64,000 nucleotides of DNA from Polaromonas sp. (GCF_016185115.1 NZ_JACPOF010000015.1:62001-126000); one strand, 5' to 3'. Positions 1 through 9,039 are shown, counted from the stretch's first letter. The notes: generated from the sequence alone by a model not told the origin. Numbers and translations: made by a program.

Positions 1-645
1 GTGGCCATAGGCCTGAACTACGCAGACCACGCAGCCGAGGCCGGTCTTCCGCTGCCCAAAGAGCCCGTGATTTTCATGAAGCCCACCAGCTGCATCCAGG
101 GCCCGGACGACAACGTCATGCTGCCCAAGGGCTCGGTCAAGGGTGACTGGGAAATCGAACTCGGCCTGGTCATAGGTACGCGCGCCCGTTATGTTTCGCA
201 GAAAGACGCCCTGAGCCACGTTGCCGGTTATTGCGTTATTAACGATGTGAGCGAGCGGGAGTTCCAGATCGAGCGCGGCGGCACCTGGGACAAGGGCAAA
301 GGGTGCGATACCTTCGGCCCCATCGGCCCGTGGCTGGTGACCAGCGATGAAGTGCCCAACCCGCAAAAGCTGGACATGTGGCTGGACCTCAACGGCGAGC
401 GCATGCAGAGCGGTTCGACCAAGACCATGATTTTCAGCGTGGCCAAACTCGTGAGCTACGTCAGCCAGTTCATGACGCTGGAACCCGGTGACATCATCAC
501 CACCGGCACGCCACCTGGCGTCGGCATGGGCAAGAAGAAGGATGGCAAATCTGCGCCCATCTTCCTGAAAAAGGGCGACGTGATGACGGCCGGCATCAGC
601 GGCCTTGGTGACCAGCGCCAGCTGGTCGTGCCTTTCAAGCTTTAA
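1..645 (+). CDS. Fumarylacetoacetate hydrolase family protein, 5' partial
   Basis: Only the 3' part is present: the first codon in the window (GTG, Val) is internal to the conserved IGLNYADHA segment, so roughly 60-70 N-terminal residues lie upstream. The family hydrolyses or decarboxylates C-C bonds in 2-oxo acids in catabolism of aromatic or other carboxylic acids. Counting from the window edge, E51 and E53 (in GDWEIELGLVIG) and D82 (in VINDVSER) are the expected divalent-metal ligands, and the KGKGCDTFGP loop follows. The C-terminal GDIITTGTPPGVG signature is intact. The substrate cannot be told from sequence; ureidoglycolate lyase-like and 2-hydroxyhepta-2,4-diene-1,7-dioate isomerase-like annotations are common for this subgroup. 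Confidence 0.9.
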   Translation: MAIGLNYADHAAEAGLPLPKEPVIFMKPTSCIQGPDDNVMLPKGSVKGDWEIELGLVIGTRARYVSQKDALSHVAGYCVINDVSEREFQIERGGTWDKGKGCDTFGPIGPWLVTSDEVPNPQKLDMWLDLNGERMQSGSTKTMIFSVAKLVSYVSQFMTLEPGDIITTGTPPGVGMGKKKDGKSAPIFLKKGDVMTAGISGLGDQRQLVVPFKL

Positions 646-665
646 GACAAGACAGTCCCCAAAAG

Positions 666-685
666 CCATGGGCAGCAGCCCATGG
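666..685 (+). terminator. Stem-loop after the FAH-family gene
   Basis: A perfect 8-bp stem (CCATGGGC / GCCCATGG) with an AGCA loop starts 20 bases after the stop codon. No T-run follows, so intrinsic termination is uncertain. It could instead protect the 3' end of the transcript. Confidence 0.4.
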
Positions 686-757
686 TTGTCCAAGGGTTAA
701 CCCGCGACTCACCTAGAGCGCAGACCCTATAAATCCTGCTTTGTTTAAGTAAATGAC

Positions 758-800
758 TTGACGGACAGCAATTTGCTGCAAAATAGAACGACCGTTCGTT
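758..800 (+). promoter_or_regulatory. Promoter with overlapping TetR-type operator
   Basis: A -35 hexamer TTGACG (758-763) and a -10 AAATAG (781-786) are separated by 17 bases. Directly after the -10 lies an inverted repeat AACGA-CCGT-TCGTT (787-800). Operators of this AACGN..CGTT type are typical of TetR regulators of fatty-acid metabolism. Its place at the start-site side of the -10 suggests autorepression of the TetR gene and of the beta-oxidation genes behind it. The promoter is inferred from consensus only. Confidence 0.6.
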
Positions 801-824
801 TTATTCCTTTCATGTCTGGATGCC

Positions 825-1553
825 ATGTCCGTCACTGACTTATCTGCCAAAGCCGCCCGCCCGTCAAAGGACACCCTGGGTGGCCGTGAAGTGCAGTCCG
901 GCGCCCCTGCCATGCACAAGGGCCAGCAAACCAAGGCCGCGATTGTTGATGCGGCCTTGGGTCTGGCGACACAGATAGGCCTGGAAGGCCTGAGCATTGG
1001 CGCGCTGGCAGAGGTCATGCACATGAGCAAGTCGGGCGTGTTTGCCCACTTCGGCTCGCGTGAAGAACTGCAGATTTCCGTCATCCGTGAGTACCACACG
1101 CGGTTTGAAGAAGAGGTTTTTTACCCCGCGCTCCGCCAGCCGCGTGGCCTGCCACGTTTGCAGGCGCTGTTCCAGAACTGGATGGTGCGTACATCCACCG
1201 AAATCGATTCAGGTTGCCTTTACATAGGCGGCGCTGTGGAATTTGACGACCGGCCTGGCCCGGTGCGTGATGCACTCGCCGGCTCCGTCCAAACCTGGCT
1301 GGCAGCCATGTACCGTGCTGTTGTACAGGCCAAGGAAACCGGTCACCTTCGCGCCGACGCCGAAGAGCACCAGATGGCTTTTGAGATTCACGGCCTCATC
1401 CTCGCGCTGCATTACGAGGCCCGCTTCCTCAAGACGCCCGGTTCCATGGACCGCGCCAACGCAGGTTTCGCCAACATCATCAAACGTTATGGCAACGAGG
1501 CCGTTGTGTCCTCTATTGCCGCCAGAAAATCAACCAAAGCCTCCAAGGAGTAA
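825..1553 (+). CDS. TetR/AcrR family transcriptional regulator
   Basis: DNA-binding repressor with an N-terminal TetR helix-turn-helix (about residues 36-80; recognition part near MHMSKSGVFAHF) and a C-terminal ligand-binding helical domain. The start at 825 gives a 30-residue leader before MHKGQQTKAAI; a second in-frame ATG at 912 would give the usual TetR length, so the true start is uncertain. It ends 7 bases before the acyl-CoA dehydrogenase, and an inverted repeat overlaps its promoter. It is therefore likely a local, acyl-CoA-responsive repressor of the following beta-oxidation genes. The ligand is inferred from context, not seen. Confidence 0.9.
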   Translation: MSVTDLSAKAARPSKDTLGGREVQSGAPAMHKGQQTKAAIVDAALGLATQIGLEGLSIGALAEVMHMSKSGVFAHFGSREELQISVIREYHTRFEEEVFYPALRQPRGLPRLQALFQNWMVRTSTEIDSGCLYIGGAVEFDDRPGPVRDALAGSVQTWLAAMYRAVVQAKETGHLRADAEEHQMAFEIHGLILALHYEARFLKTPGSMDRANAGFANIIKRYGNEAVVSSIAARKSTKASKE

Positions 1554-1560
1554 TTCAGCA

Positions 1561-3357
1561 ATGCCCATCTACAACCCACCGCTTCGCGACATGCAATTTG
1601 TCATGCACGAGGTGTTCAAGGTCACCGATGAATTCAAGGCCATGCCAAAGCATGCCGACGTTGACGTCGACACCATCAATGCGGTGCTTGAGGAAGCCGG
1701 CAAGTTCGCCTCGCAGGTCACTTTTCCGCTGAACATCAGTGGTGATGAAGAGGGCTGCAAGCTGGACAAGACCACGCATGAAGTCACACCACCCACGGGT
1801 TTCAAGGACGCCTACAAACAGTATGTTGAAGGCGGCTGGGCCGCACTGAGCTGCGACCCGGAATATGGCGGCCAGGGCCTGCCTTTTGTGATGAACCAGT
1901 GCCTCTACGAAATGCTGAACTCGGCCAACCAGGCCTGGACCATGTACCCAGGCCTCTCGCATGGTGCTTACGAAGCCCTGCATGCGCACGGCACGGACGA
2001 GCAGAAAAAACTCTACCTGCCCAAGCTCACAAGCGGTGAATGGACCGGCACCATGTGCCTGACCGAGCCGCATTGCGGCACCGACCTCGGCATGCTTAGA
2101 ACCAAAGCCGAACCACAGCCCGATGGCACTTACAAACTCACCGGCAACAAGATCTTCATCAGTGCCGGTGAACACGACATGGCCGACAACATCGTGCACC
2201 TGGTGCTGGCACGCCTGCCGGACGCGCCGCAGGGCAGCAAGGGCATCAGCCTGTTTGCCGTGCCCAAGTTCAATGTGGCCGCTGACGGCTCCATCGGCTC
2301 GCGCAACGGCATTTACTGCGGCGGCCTCGAACACAAGATGGGCATTCACGGCAATGCCACAGCGCAGATGGTGCTCGAAGACGCCGTCGGCACCATGGTG
2401 GGCGCGCCCAACAAAGGGCTGGCTGCAATGTTTGTGATGATGAACGCGGCCCGCCTCGGCGTGGGCAACCAGTCACTCGGCCTGACTGAAGTGGCTTACC
2501 AGAATGCGCTGGCCTACGCGAAGGATCGCATCCAGATGCGTTCGCTCTCCGGCGTAAAAGCCAAAGACAAACCAGCCGATCCCATCATCGTGCACCCCGA
2601 TGTGCGCAAGATGCTGCTCACCGCCAAGGCCTATGCCGAAGGCGGCCGCGCGCTCGCCATTTATTGCACCGTGCTGCTCGACAAGGAACTGCATCACCCT
2701 GATGAGCAAGTGCGCAAGGACTCCGCAGAAATCGTTGCGCTGCTCACACCCATCGTCAAGGCCTTCCTGACCGACAACGGCCACATCGCCACCAACGCCT
2801 GCATGCAGGTTTTCGGCGGCCACGGCTTCATCAAGGAATGGGGCATGGAGCAGTTTGTGCGCGACAACCGCATCAACATGATCTATGAAGGCACCAACAC
2901 CATCCAGTCGCTGGACCTGTTAGGCCGCAAGATACTGGGCAACAACGGCGCCACACTGAAGAAATTCGGCAAGGTAATCGGCGCGCTGATCGCGGAAGAA
3001 GGCGTCAATGAAAAGATGGCCGAGTTCATCAACCCGCTGGCCTATCTGGCGGACCAGATGACCAAGTTCACAACCGAACTCGGCTTCAAGGGTTTCCAGA
3101 ACCCCGATGAAGTGGGCGCCGCAGCCGTCGATTACCTGCGGGTGGCCGGCCACCTGGTGTTCGGTTATTTCTGGGCCCGCATGGCACAAACAGCGCTGCG
3201 TGAAATCGCTGCCGGCAACACCGACAAGTTCTACGTTGCAAAACTGCAGACCGCGCGCTTTTATTTCGCCAAGCTCTTCCCCGAGACCGCGACGCTGATG
3301 CGTACTGCGCGCGCTGGCAGCAAGTCGCTGATGGAAACCGACGAAGCATTGGCTTAG
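1561..3357 (+). CDS. Acyl-CoA dehydrogenase (long form with C-terminal extension)
   Basis: A 598-residue FAD-dependent acyl-CoA dehydrogenase catalysing the first step of beta-oxidation. The FAD/substrate signature CLTEPHCGTDLG is at about residues 166-177 and the catalytic-base region IYEGTNTIQ places Glu at 443. The extra C-terminal ~130 residues match the extension found in ~600-residue bacterial FadE-like enzymes. An AAGGAG ribosome site lies 10 bases before the ATG. The stop codon TAG (3355-3357) uses the first G of a 264-bp inverted-repeat element, so the natural C-terminus may have been altered. It is first in a run with the FadB-like, thioesterase and thiolase genes. Confidence 0.93.
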   Translation: MPIYNPPLRDMQFVMHEVFKVTDEFKAMPKHADVDVDTINAVLEEAGKFASQVTFPLNISGDEEGCKLDKTTHEVTPPTGFKDAYKQYVEGGWAALSCDPEYGGQGLPFVMNQCLYEMLNSANQAWTMYPGLSHGAYEALHAHGTDEQKKLYLPKLTSGEWTGTMCLTEPHCGTDLGMLRTKAEPQPDGTYKLTGNKIFISAGEHDMADNIVHLVLARLPDAPQGSKGISLFAVPKFNVAADGSIGSRNGIYCGGLEHKMGIHGNATAQMVLEDAVGTMVGAPNKGLAAMFVMMNAARLGVGNQSLGLTEVAYQNALAYAKDRIQMRSLSGVKAKDKPADPIIVHPDVRKMLLTAKAYAEGGRALAIYCTVLLDKELHHPDEQVRKDSAEIVALLTPIVKAFLTDNGHIATNACMQVFGGHGFIKEWGMEQFVRDNRINMIYEGTNTIQSLDLLGRKILGNNGATLKKFGKVIGALIAEEGVNEKMAEFINPLAYLADQMTKFTTELGFKGFQNPDEVGAAAVDYLRVAGHLVFGYFWARMAQTALREIAAGNTDKFYVAKLQTARFYFAKLFPETATLMRTARAGSKSLMETDEALA

Positions 3358-3620
3358 GGCCTGCTCGCACTATTTTCAGGAGATGCGTTGTGAGTCAAAA
3401 AGGCTGTGAGCAAGGCGCAAAACGCAGATGGGGTAGACCCCATCAAGGCTTTGCAACGCCGCGCACGGCCTTTTTGATCACAACCCGTAGGGAACGGGGT
3501 GAAAACAGCGCCACTCGGCGTTGCACTCCTAGGCAAGGCAAGAGCCTTGCCGTCGTCGCGCGCCTTGATTGGCGCTGTTTTCACCGCGTTCGCACTCCTG
3601 AAAATAGTGCGAGCAGGCCC
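3357..3620. repeat. MITE-like element with 26-bp perfect inverted ends (copy 1)
   Basis: A 264-bp non-coding element bounded by perfect 26-bp inverted repeats (3357-3382 and 3595-3620) that begin GGGCCTGCTCGCAC. A second inner inverted pair, GGTGAAAACAGCGCC (near 3498) and GGCGCTGTTTTCACC (near 3571), sits inside, so the whole unit can fold into a long hairpin. The trinucleotide TTA flanks both ends. A homologous element of 263 bp is at 52367. Short ORFs inside it are not credible genes. It lies between the acyl-CoA dehydrogenase and FadB-like genes, so it would form a large hairpin in a shared transcript. Confidence 0.8.
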
Positions 3621-3624
3621 TTAC

Positions 3625-3712
3625 ACCCCGCCTGCGTCTCACTTCGTGTAGGCGCGACCCCCCTTCCAGGGGCGGCAGCTGTGGCCCGGCGAAGCCGGTT
3701 CCACGCTGCCAC
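3625..3712 (+). repeat. Short GC-rich intergenic repeat (family D, copy 1)
   Basis: It shares an ordered set of motifs with copies at 9913, 26814 and (reverse) 57717/57801: a CCCC start, CACTTCGTGTA, a CCCCC..GGGG hairpin, then GGCCCGGCGAAGCCGGTTCC. It abuts the right end of the 264-bp inverted-repeat element. Confidence 0.6.
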
Positions 3713-3753
3713 TGGCAGGGTCCGACAGATACGTTAATGACAAGGAATAGAAC

Positions 3754-6168
3754 ATGTCACGTTTTCAGGTAAAAAAAGTCGCCGTTTTGGGCGCTGGCGT
3801 CATGGGCGCGCAGATTGCCGCGCATCTGGTCAACCTCAAGGTGCCTGTGGTGCTGTTCGACCTGCCCGCAAAGGAAGGCCCGAAGAACGGCATCGTCATC
3901 AAGGCGGTCGAGGGCCTGAAAAAGCTCAAGCCTGCACCGCTGGGTGTGCCTGAAGATGCGGCGCTGATCCAGCAGGCCAACTATGAAGAGAACATGGATG
4001 TGCTCAAGGAGTGCGACCTCATCATCGAGGCCATTGCCGAGCGCATGGACTGGAAGACCGACCTGTATCACAAGATCGCGCCCTTTATTGCCGAAGGCGC
4101 CATCGTGGCCAGCAACACCTCGGGCCTGTCGATCACCAAACTCAGCGAGGCGCTGCCCGAATCCATCAAGCCGCGTTTTTGCGGCATCCACTTCTTCAAC
4201 CCGCCGCGCTACATGACGCTGGTCGAGCTGATCAACACACCGACCACCGAGCCCAAAGTACTTGACGACCTGGAAGCCTTTGTCACCAGCGCACTCGGCA
4301 AGGGCGTCATCCGTGCGCACGACACGCCCAACTTCATCGCCAACCGCGTTGGCATCGCCGGCATGCTGGCCATCATCAAACAGACTGAAGCTTTCGGCCT
4401 GACCTACGACGTGGTCGACGACCTGACCGGCAAGAAGCTGGGCCGCGCCAGCTCCGGCACCTTCCGCACGGCGGACGTGGTGGGTCTGGACACCATGGCA
4501 CACGTCGTCAAGACGCTGCAGGACAACCTCGGCCCGGACAAAACGCCTGACCCGTTCTCGGACATGTACGGCACACCTCCCGTGCTCGCCAAACTGCTGG
4601 AGTCCAAAAACCTGGGCCAGAAGACAGGCGCAGGTTTTTACAAGAAGATTGGCCGCGACATCATGCGGCTCGACCCGGAGTCCATGGAGTACGTGGCCGG
4701 TGGCGCCAAGGCGAATGATGTCGTCGGCCGCATGCTGAAAAAGCCTGCGGGGGAACGCCTCAAGCTGCTGCGAGAAGCCGAGGGCGCCGAAGCGCGCTTC
4801 CTGTGGGCCATCCTGCGTGACCAGTTTCATTACGCTGCCGTGCATCTTGAAAGCATTGCCGAAACGGCACGCGACATCGACTTCGCCATGCGCTGGGGCT
4901 TTGGTTCGAAGCAGGGGCCGTTTGAACTCTGGCAACAGGCCGGCTGGAAGCAGGTCGCCGAATGGATCAGGGAAGACATTGATTCTGGCAAGGCGATCTC
5001 CAAAGCGCCGCTGCCCGACTGGGTGTTCAAGGGCCCGGTGGCCGATGCCGGCGGCGTGCATACCGCTGAAGGCTCATGGAGCGCATCGGCCAAAAAATTC
5101 ATTCCCCGCCGCCAGTTGCCGGTGTACGAACGCCAGTTTTTCCCCGAAGACGTGCTGGGTTCAAAAGCTGCGGACTTCGCCACAGCCGGCACCACGCTGC
5201 ATGAAGACGATGCCATCCGCCTCTGGACGCTGCCAGCGCCGAATGATGATGTGCTGATTGCCAGCATCAAGACCAAGATGCACGCCATCAGCCCCGACGT
5301 GGCCGAAGGCCTGGCGATGGCAGTCGACCTGGCCGAGAAGGATTACAAGGGTGTGGTCATCTGGTCCAACGACGAGATGTTCTCTGCGGGCGCCGACCTG
5401 CAGGGCATGCTGCCGGCCTTCATGGCGGGCGGCGTAAAGATGATCGAAGGCATTGAGGCCGAGCTGCAGCAGGTCATGCTCAAGCTGCGCTATTCGACCG
5501 TGCCGGTGGTGGCGGCAGTGCGCGGCCTGGCGCTGGGCGGTGGTTGCGAGATGGCGGTGTACTCGGCCAAACGCGTCGCCGCGATGGAAAGCTATATCGG
5601 CCTGGTTGAAGTCGGCGTGGGCCTGGTGCCCGGCGCGGGCGGCCTGGCCTACATCGCCCGCCGTGCTGCAGAAAATGCCACGACATCCACCAACAAGGAC
5701 ATGCTGCCCTTCCTGACTGAAGGCTTCACCGCTGCAGCCATGGCAAAGGTCGGCACCAGCGCCATTGAGAGCCGCAAGATCGGCTACCTGCTCGACAGCG
5801 ACATCATCGTGCCGAACAAGGACGAGCTTCTGTTCGTGGCCATGAACGAGGCGCGCGCGATGTTCAACTCCGGCTACCGCGCACCGCACAAGCGCCAGTT
5901 CCCGGTGGTGGGCCGCAGTGGCCTCGCCACCATCAAGGGGCAGTTGGTCAACATGCGCGACGGCGGTTTTATCAGCGCACACGACTTCCACATCGCCAGC
6001 CTGATCGCCAACGTGGTGTGCGGCGGTGATGTCGATGCCGGCACCATGGTGACCGAAGAATATTTGATGACGCTGGAGCGCAAGGCCTTCTGTTCACTGC
6101 TTGAAAACCCAAAAACGCAAGAGCGGATCATGGGAATGATGAGCACGGGCAAGCCTGTCCGCAACTGA
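3754..6168 (+). CDS. 3-hydroxyacyl-CoA dehydrogenase / enoyl-CoA hydratase fusion
   Basis: An 804-residue bifunctional beta-oxidation enzyme. The N-terminal NAD-binding Rossmann motif GAGVMG is at residues 13-18 and the catalytic-His segment GIHFFNPPRY puts His at 146. Two C-terminal hydroxyacyl-CoA dehydrogenase domains follow. The crotonase (enoyl-CoA hydratase) domain is at the C-terminus, with FSAGADLQG and RGLALGGGCEMAVYS near residues 545-605. This dehydrogenase-first order is the reverse of E. coli FadB and resembles FadN-type enzymes. It hydrates enoyl-CoA and oxidises the 3-hydroxy product. It is followed 2 bases later by the hotdog-like gene and then by thiolase, completing the cycle. 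Confidence 0.93.
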   Translation: MSRFQVKKVAVLGAGVMGAQIAAHLVNLKVPVVLFDLPAKEGPKNGIVIKAVEGLKKLKPAPLGVPEDAALIQQANYEENMDVLKECDLIIEAIAERMDWKTDLYHKIAPFIAEGAIVASNTSGLSITKLSEALPESIKPRFCGIHFFNPPRYMTLVELINTPTTEPKVLDDLEAFVTSALGKGVIRAHDTPNFIANRVGIAGMLAIIKQTEAFGLTYDVVDDLTGKKLGRASSGTFRTADVVGLDTMAHVVKTLQDNLGPDKTPDPFSDMYGTPPVLAKLLESKNLGQKTGAGFYKKIGRDIMRLDPESMEYVAGGAKANDVVGRMLKKPAGERLKLLREAEGAEARFLWAILRDQFHYAAVHLESIAETARDIDFAMRWGFGSKQGPFELWQQAGWKQVAEWIREDIDSGKAISKAPLPDWVFKGPVADAGGVHTAEGSWSASAKKFIPRRQLPVYERQFFPEDVLGSKAADFATAGTTLHEDDAIRLWTLPAPNDDVLIASIKTKMHAISPDVAEGLAMAVDLAEKDYKGVVIWSNDEMFSAGADLQGMLPAFMAGGVKMIEGIEAELQQVMLKLRYSTVPVVAAVRGLALGGGCEMAVYSAKRVAAMESYIGLVEVGVGLVPGAGGLAYIARRAAENATTSTNKDMLPFLTEGFTAAAMAKVGTSAIESRKIGYLLDSDIIVPNKDELLFVAMNEARAMFNSGYRAPHKRQFPVVGRSGLATIKGQLVNMRDGGFISAHDFHIASLIANVVCGGDVDAGTMVTEEYLMTLERKAFCSLLENPKTQERIMGMMSTGKPVRN

Positions 6169-6170
6169 AC

Positions 6171-6674
6171 ATGCAACACCCACCCAACCGCCTGGAGCGG
6201 CAACTCGAGCGCCTGGAAGAAGTGCCGGCTTTTGCACGCACCTGGTTCCGTAGCGTTGTGCTGCGCCGCGCCGTGCCGTTTACCGGTACCGCAGGCCTGC
6301 GCTTTGTCGAGATGTCGCAGGAGCGCACAGAGATCGCCATCGACAACGTCAAGAAGGTGCAGAACCACATCGGTGGTGTGCACGCCTCGGCCATGAACCT
6401 GCTGGCTGAAACCGCGACAGGCATGGTGGTGGGCATGAATGTGCGTGACGACTGCATTCCGCTGGCCAAGGAAATGAGGATGGCGTTCAAAAAACGCGCT
6501 ACCGGTGGTTTGCGCGCTGTCGCCACGCTCACACCCGAGCAGCGCGCGGCCATGGCGGCCAGCGACAAGGGTGAAGTGACAGTGCAGGTCACCGTGACAG
6601 ACGAGGCCGGCATCAACCCGGTCGAGTGCGAATTTGTATGGGCCTGGATTCCATCCGGCCCTCGAAACGAATAG
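6171..6674 (+). CDS. DUF4442-like hotdog-fold protein (putative thioesterase)
   Basis: A 167-residue cytoplasmic protein with no signal peptide. The segment VQNHIGGVHASAMNLLAETATGMV resembles the helix-containing core of hotdog thioesterases of the DUF4442 type. It starts 2 bases after the stop of the FadB-like gene and is followed by the thiolase gene, so co-transcription with beta-oxidation is expected. A likely role is release of acyl groups from CoA or clearing of stalled intermediates. Function is inferred from fold resemblance and position; the substrate is unknown. Confidence 0.75.
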   Translation: MQHPPNRLERQLERLEEVPAFARTWFRSVVLRRAVPFTGTAGLRFVEMSQERTEIAIDNVKKVQNHIGGVHASAMNLLAETATGMVVGMNVRDDCIPLAKEMRMAFKKRATGGLRAVATLTPEQRAAMAASDKGEVTVQVTVTDEAGINPVECEFVWAWIPSGPRNE

Positions 6675-6723
6675 ACAGCTCAGACAGAGCAAACGAAGTA
6701 ACCGAAATCCCAAGGAACACATC

Positions 6724-7923
6724 ATGGCCAAACAAGTCCAGGAAGCCTATATCGTTGCCGCCACGCGCACGCCCATCGGGCGCTCGGGTCGGGGTTATTT
6801 CCGCAATATGCGGCCCGACGACCTGCTGGTGAAAGCTTTGCAGGCGGCGCTGGCGCAGGTGCCTTCGCTCGACCCCAAGGCGATTGAAGACATCATCTGC
6901 GGCTGTGCGATTCCGGAAGGCCCGCAGGGCCTGAATGTGGCGCGCATTGGCGCCGTGCTCGCCGGCCTGCCGACCAGTGTGGGTGGCATCACCGTCAACC
7001 GCTTCTGTGCGTCCGGCCTGTCGGCCATACAGATGGCGGCGGACCGCATTCGTGTGGGTGAGGCTGACGTCATGATTGCTGCAGGTACCGAAAGCATGAG
7101 CATGGTGCCCATGTCGGGCAACTCACCTTCGCTGTCGCCCAACATGTTCATGAATGACGAGAACGTCGGCATCGCCTACGGCATGGGCCTGACGGCCGAG
7201 AAGGTCGCGCAGCAGTGGAAGGTCAGCCGCGAGGCGCAGGACCAGTTCGCACTGGAGTCGCACCAGAAAGCCATGAAGGCGCAACAGGCCGGCGAGTTCA
7301 CGGCAGAGATCACACCCGTCGAAGTGACCGACCGCACGGCGAATCTGGAAACAGGTGAAGTTGTCAGCAAGACCCGCACCGTCAACCTCGACGAAGGCCC
7401 GCGCCCCGACACTTCGCTCGAAGGACTGGCCAAACTCAAGACCGTGTTCGCGGCGCGCGGTTCAGTCACAGCCGGGAACAGCTCACAGACGTCCGACGGC
7501 GCCGGCGCACTGGTGCTGGCCAGTGAGAAGGCCGTGAAGGACTTCGGCCTGAAACCGCTTGCGCGTTTTGTCAGCTACGCCGCCAAGGGCGTGCCGCCCG
7601 AGATCATGGGCATTGGCCCGATTGAAGCGATTCCCGCTGCGCTGCGCTACGCCGGCCTGCAGCAACAGGACATCGACTGGTTTGAATTGAACGAGGCGTT
7701 TGCCGCCCAGTCGCTCGCCGTCATCAACACGCTCAAGCTCGACGCCAGCAAGGTCAACCGTATGGGCGGCGCCATCGCGCTGGGTCACCCGCTGGGCGCG
7801 ACCGGTGCGATCCGCGCGGCCACAGTGATCCACGCGCTGCACCGTCATCAGCTCAAGTACGGCATGGTGACCATGTGTGTCGGTATGGGCCAGGGTGCAG
7901 CCGGCATCTTCGAACGCGTTTAA
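6724..7923 (+). CDS. fadA: Acetyl-CoA acyltransferase (3-ketoacyl-CoA thiolase)
   Basis: A 399-residue thiolase cleaving 3-ketoacyl-CoA with CoA to acetyl-CoA plus a shortened acyl-CoA. The nucleophilic Cys is residue 95 in NRFCASGLSA. The catalytic His is 355 in GHPLGATG, and the second Cys is 385 near the C-terminal CVGMGQGAAG signature. The start at 6724 is supported by a CCAAGGAAC ribosome site; a longer reading from 6634 overlaps the preceding gene and is rejected. It closes the beta-oxidation gene set with the upstream dehydrogenase and FadB-like genes. Confidence 0.95.
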   Translation: MAKQVQEAYIVAATRTPIGRSGRGYFRNMRPDDLLVKALQAALAQVPSLDPKAIEDIICGCAIPEGPQGLNVARIGAVLAGLPTSVGGITVNRFCASGLSAIQMAADRIRVGEADVMIAAGTESMSMVPMSGNSPSLSPNMFMNDENVGIAYGMGLTAEKVAQQWKVSREAQDQFALESHQKAMKAQQAGEFTAEITPVEVTDRTANLETGEVVSKTRTVNLDEGPRPDTSLEGLAKLKTVFAARGSVTAGNSSQTSDGAGALVLASEKAVKDFGLKPLARFVSYAAKGVPPEIMGIGPIEAIPAALRYAGLQQQDIDWFELNEAFAAQSLAVINTLKLDASKVNRMGGAIALGHPLGATGAIRAATVIHALHRHQLKYGMVTMCVGMGQGAAGIFERV

Positions 7924-7946
7924 GCCTTGCAGGGCGCTGGAACGGG

Positions 7947-8120
7947 AAAAGTTAAGTTCCAGCTTAATAAAGTTAATATGGAAGTTAACTTTTTGCCTTG
8001 CAGCAGCCAGAAAACCGGTTTTAAAGTCAAAAAATGCCTTAAATACCGGCTTTTCGGGCATCAAATCGGCCTCCAGCCCTTTAGACAAGCGCGTGAAGAG
8101 CTATCAAAATGATAGTAAAT
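7947..8120 (+). repeat. Composite intergenic repeat (family C, copy 1)
   Basis: Two parts. First, near-perfect 14-bp inverted arms AAAAGTTAAGTTCC (7947-7960) and GGAAGTTAACTTTT (7980-7993), one mismatch. Then a block (8026-8120) containing GGCATCAAAT, GGCCTCCAGCCCTTTAGACA, GCGTGAAGAGCTATCAAAA and ATAGTAAAT. The same order of parts occurs at 27518, 50947 and (reverse) 36998-37167. The block ends 28 bases before the hydrolase start codon. Confidence 0.75.
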
Positions 8121-8148
8121 GGAAGTTAAAAATAGTACTGGAGACGCG

Positions 8149-9039
8149 ATGCAGACCCGGACATTGATGACATCAGGCGCAAGCTTGTCGCTGAAGGTCT
8201 ACGACAGTGCCGACAGCCACGCCAGCGTGGTCATAGGCGGTGCGATGGGTGTGCGGCAGGACTACTACGCCGCGTTTGCGCAGTGGCTGTGTCGCCAGGG
8301 CTTTCGGGTCACGACCTTTGACTACCGTGGCTCCGGCGATTCCTTGCCTGACACCGCTCATGGCGGCCTGCGGGGCTTCAGGGCGAATCTGTTTGACTGG
8401 GCTGCCGATTACGCAGCCGTCATTGACGACGCCAAGGCTGCCTTGCCCGATGCGCCGCTTTATCTTCTGGGCCACAGCCTGGGCGCACAACTTCCCGGGC
8501 TCCTCACCAACCAGCACAGGGTCAACGGCCTGCTGAGCGTGGCAGCGGGCAGCGGCTACTGGCGCGACAACGCACCGCAGCTCAGGCGGTTGATTCTCTA
8601 TTTCTGGTACGTGCTGGTTCCGGTCGCAACCCGGCTGTTCGGCTATTTCCCTGGCCGCAGGCTTAAAAAAGTCGGCGACCTGCCTGCCGGTGTGATGCTT
8701 CAGTGGCGTCGCTGGTGCCTGAACCCGCACTACAGCGTGGGCGCAGAAGGCGGGGGCGCACGCCAGAGCTACGGCCGCGTCGGCTTTCCCGTACGCGCGC
8801 TGTCCATCACCGACGATGAGCTCATGACCCTGCGCGGCACGCACAACCTGATCAACCTGTACGCCAACGCGCCGCGCAGCGTTGAGCAGATTGCGCCTGC
8901 TGACGTGCAGGCCAAACGCATCGGGCACTTCGGCTTCTTTCGCGAGCAGTTCAGCAGCACCCTGTGGCCGCGCAGCCTGAAGATACTGGGCGACATGGCG
9001 AAACTACCGCCTTCAGGCGTCACGAATACGACTGTCTGA
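8149..9039 (+). CDS. Alpha/beta hydrolase
   Basis: A 296-residue alpha/beta-hydrolase-fold protein. The nucleophile elbow GHSLG places Ser at 110, and FDYRGSGDS precedes it as the oxyanion/strand region. The C-terminal GHFGFFR probably carries the catalytic His. The start at 8149 is chosen because GGAG lies 5 bases upstream. An earlier in-frame ATG at 8119 lies inside the repeat and has no ribosome site. No signal peptide is seen. It belongs to a group of serine hydrolases of unknown substrate; given the neighbours an acyl-ester or thioester substrate is plausible. Confidence 0.85.
   Translation: MQTRTLMTSGASLSLKVYDSADSHASVVIGGAMGVRQDYYAAFAQWLCRQGFRVTTFDYRGSGDSLPDTAHGGLRGFRANLFDWAADYAAVIDDAKAALPDAPLYLLGHSLGAQLPGLLTNQHRVNGLLSVAAGSGYWRDNAPQLRRLILYFWYVLVPVATRLFGYFPGRRLKKVGDLPAGVMLQWRRWCLNPHYSVGAEGGGARQSYGRVGFPVRALSITDDELMTLRGTHNLINLYANAPRSVEQIAPADVQAKRIGHFGFFREQFSSTLWPRSLKILGDMAKLPPSGVTNTTV

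Noticed and set aside
1243..1560. A longer start for the acyl-CoA dehydrogenase within the TetR gene.
   Set aside because: The family start and a good AAGGAG site point to 1561; the extension is out-of-frame TetR coding sequence.
3354..3584. A minus-strand ORF of 76 codons inside the first inverted-repeat element.
   Set aside because: It consists wholly of repeat sequence, has no ribosome site and no domain; homologous copies would be listed as hypothetical proteins only because the repeat is open in that frame.
3757..5061. A 434-codon minus-strand ORF antisense to the FadB-like gene.
   Set aside because: It is an antisense shadow of a strong, fully recognised coding sequence in high-GC DNA; the translation is His/Arg/Gln-rich without any family match.
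8119..8148. The upstream ATG as the start of the alpha/beta hydrolase.
   Set aside because: It overlaps the end of the repeat and has no ribosome site, while ATG 8149 follows GGAG at the right distance.
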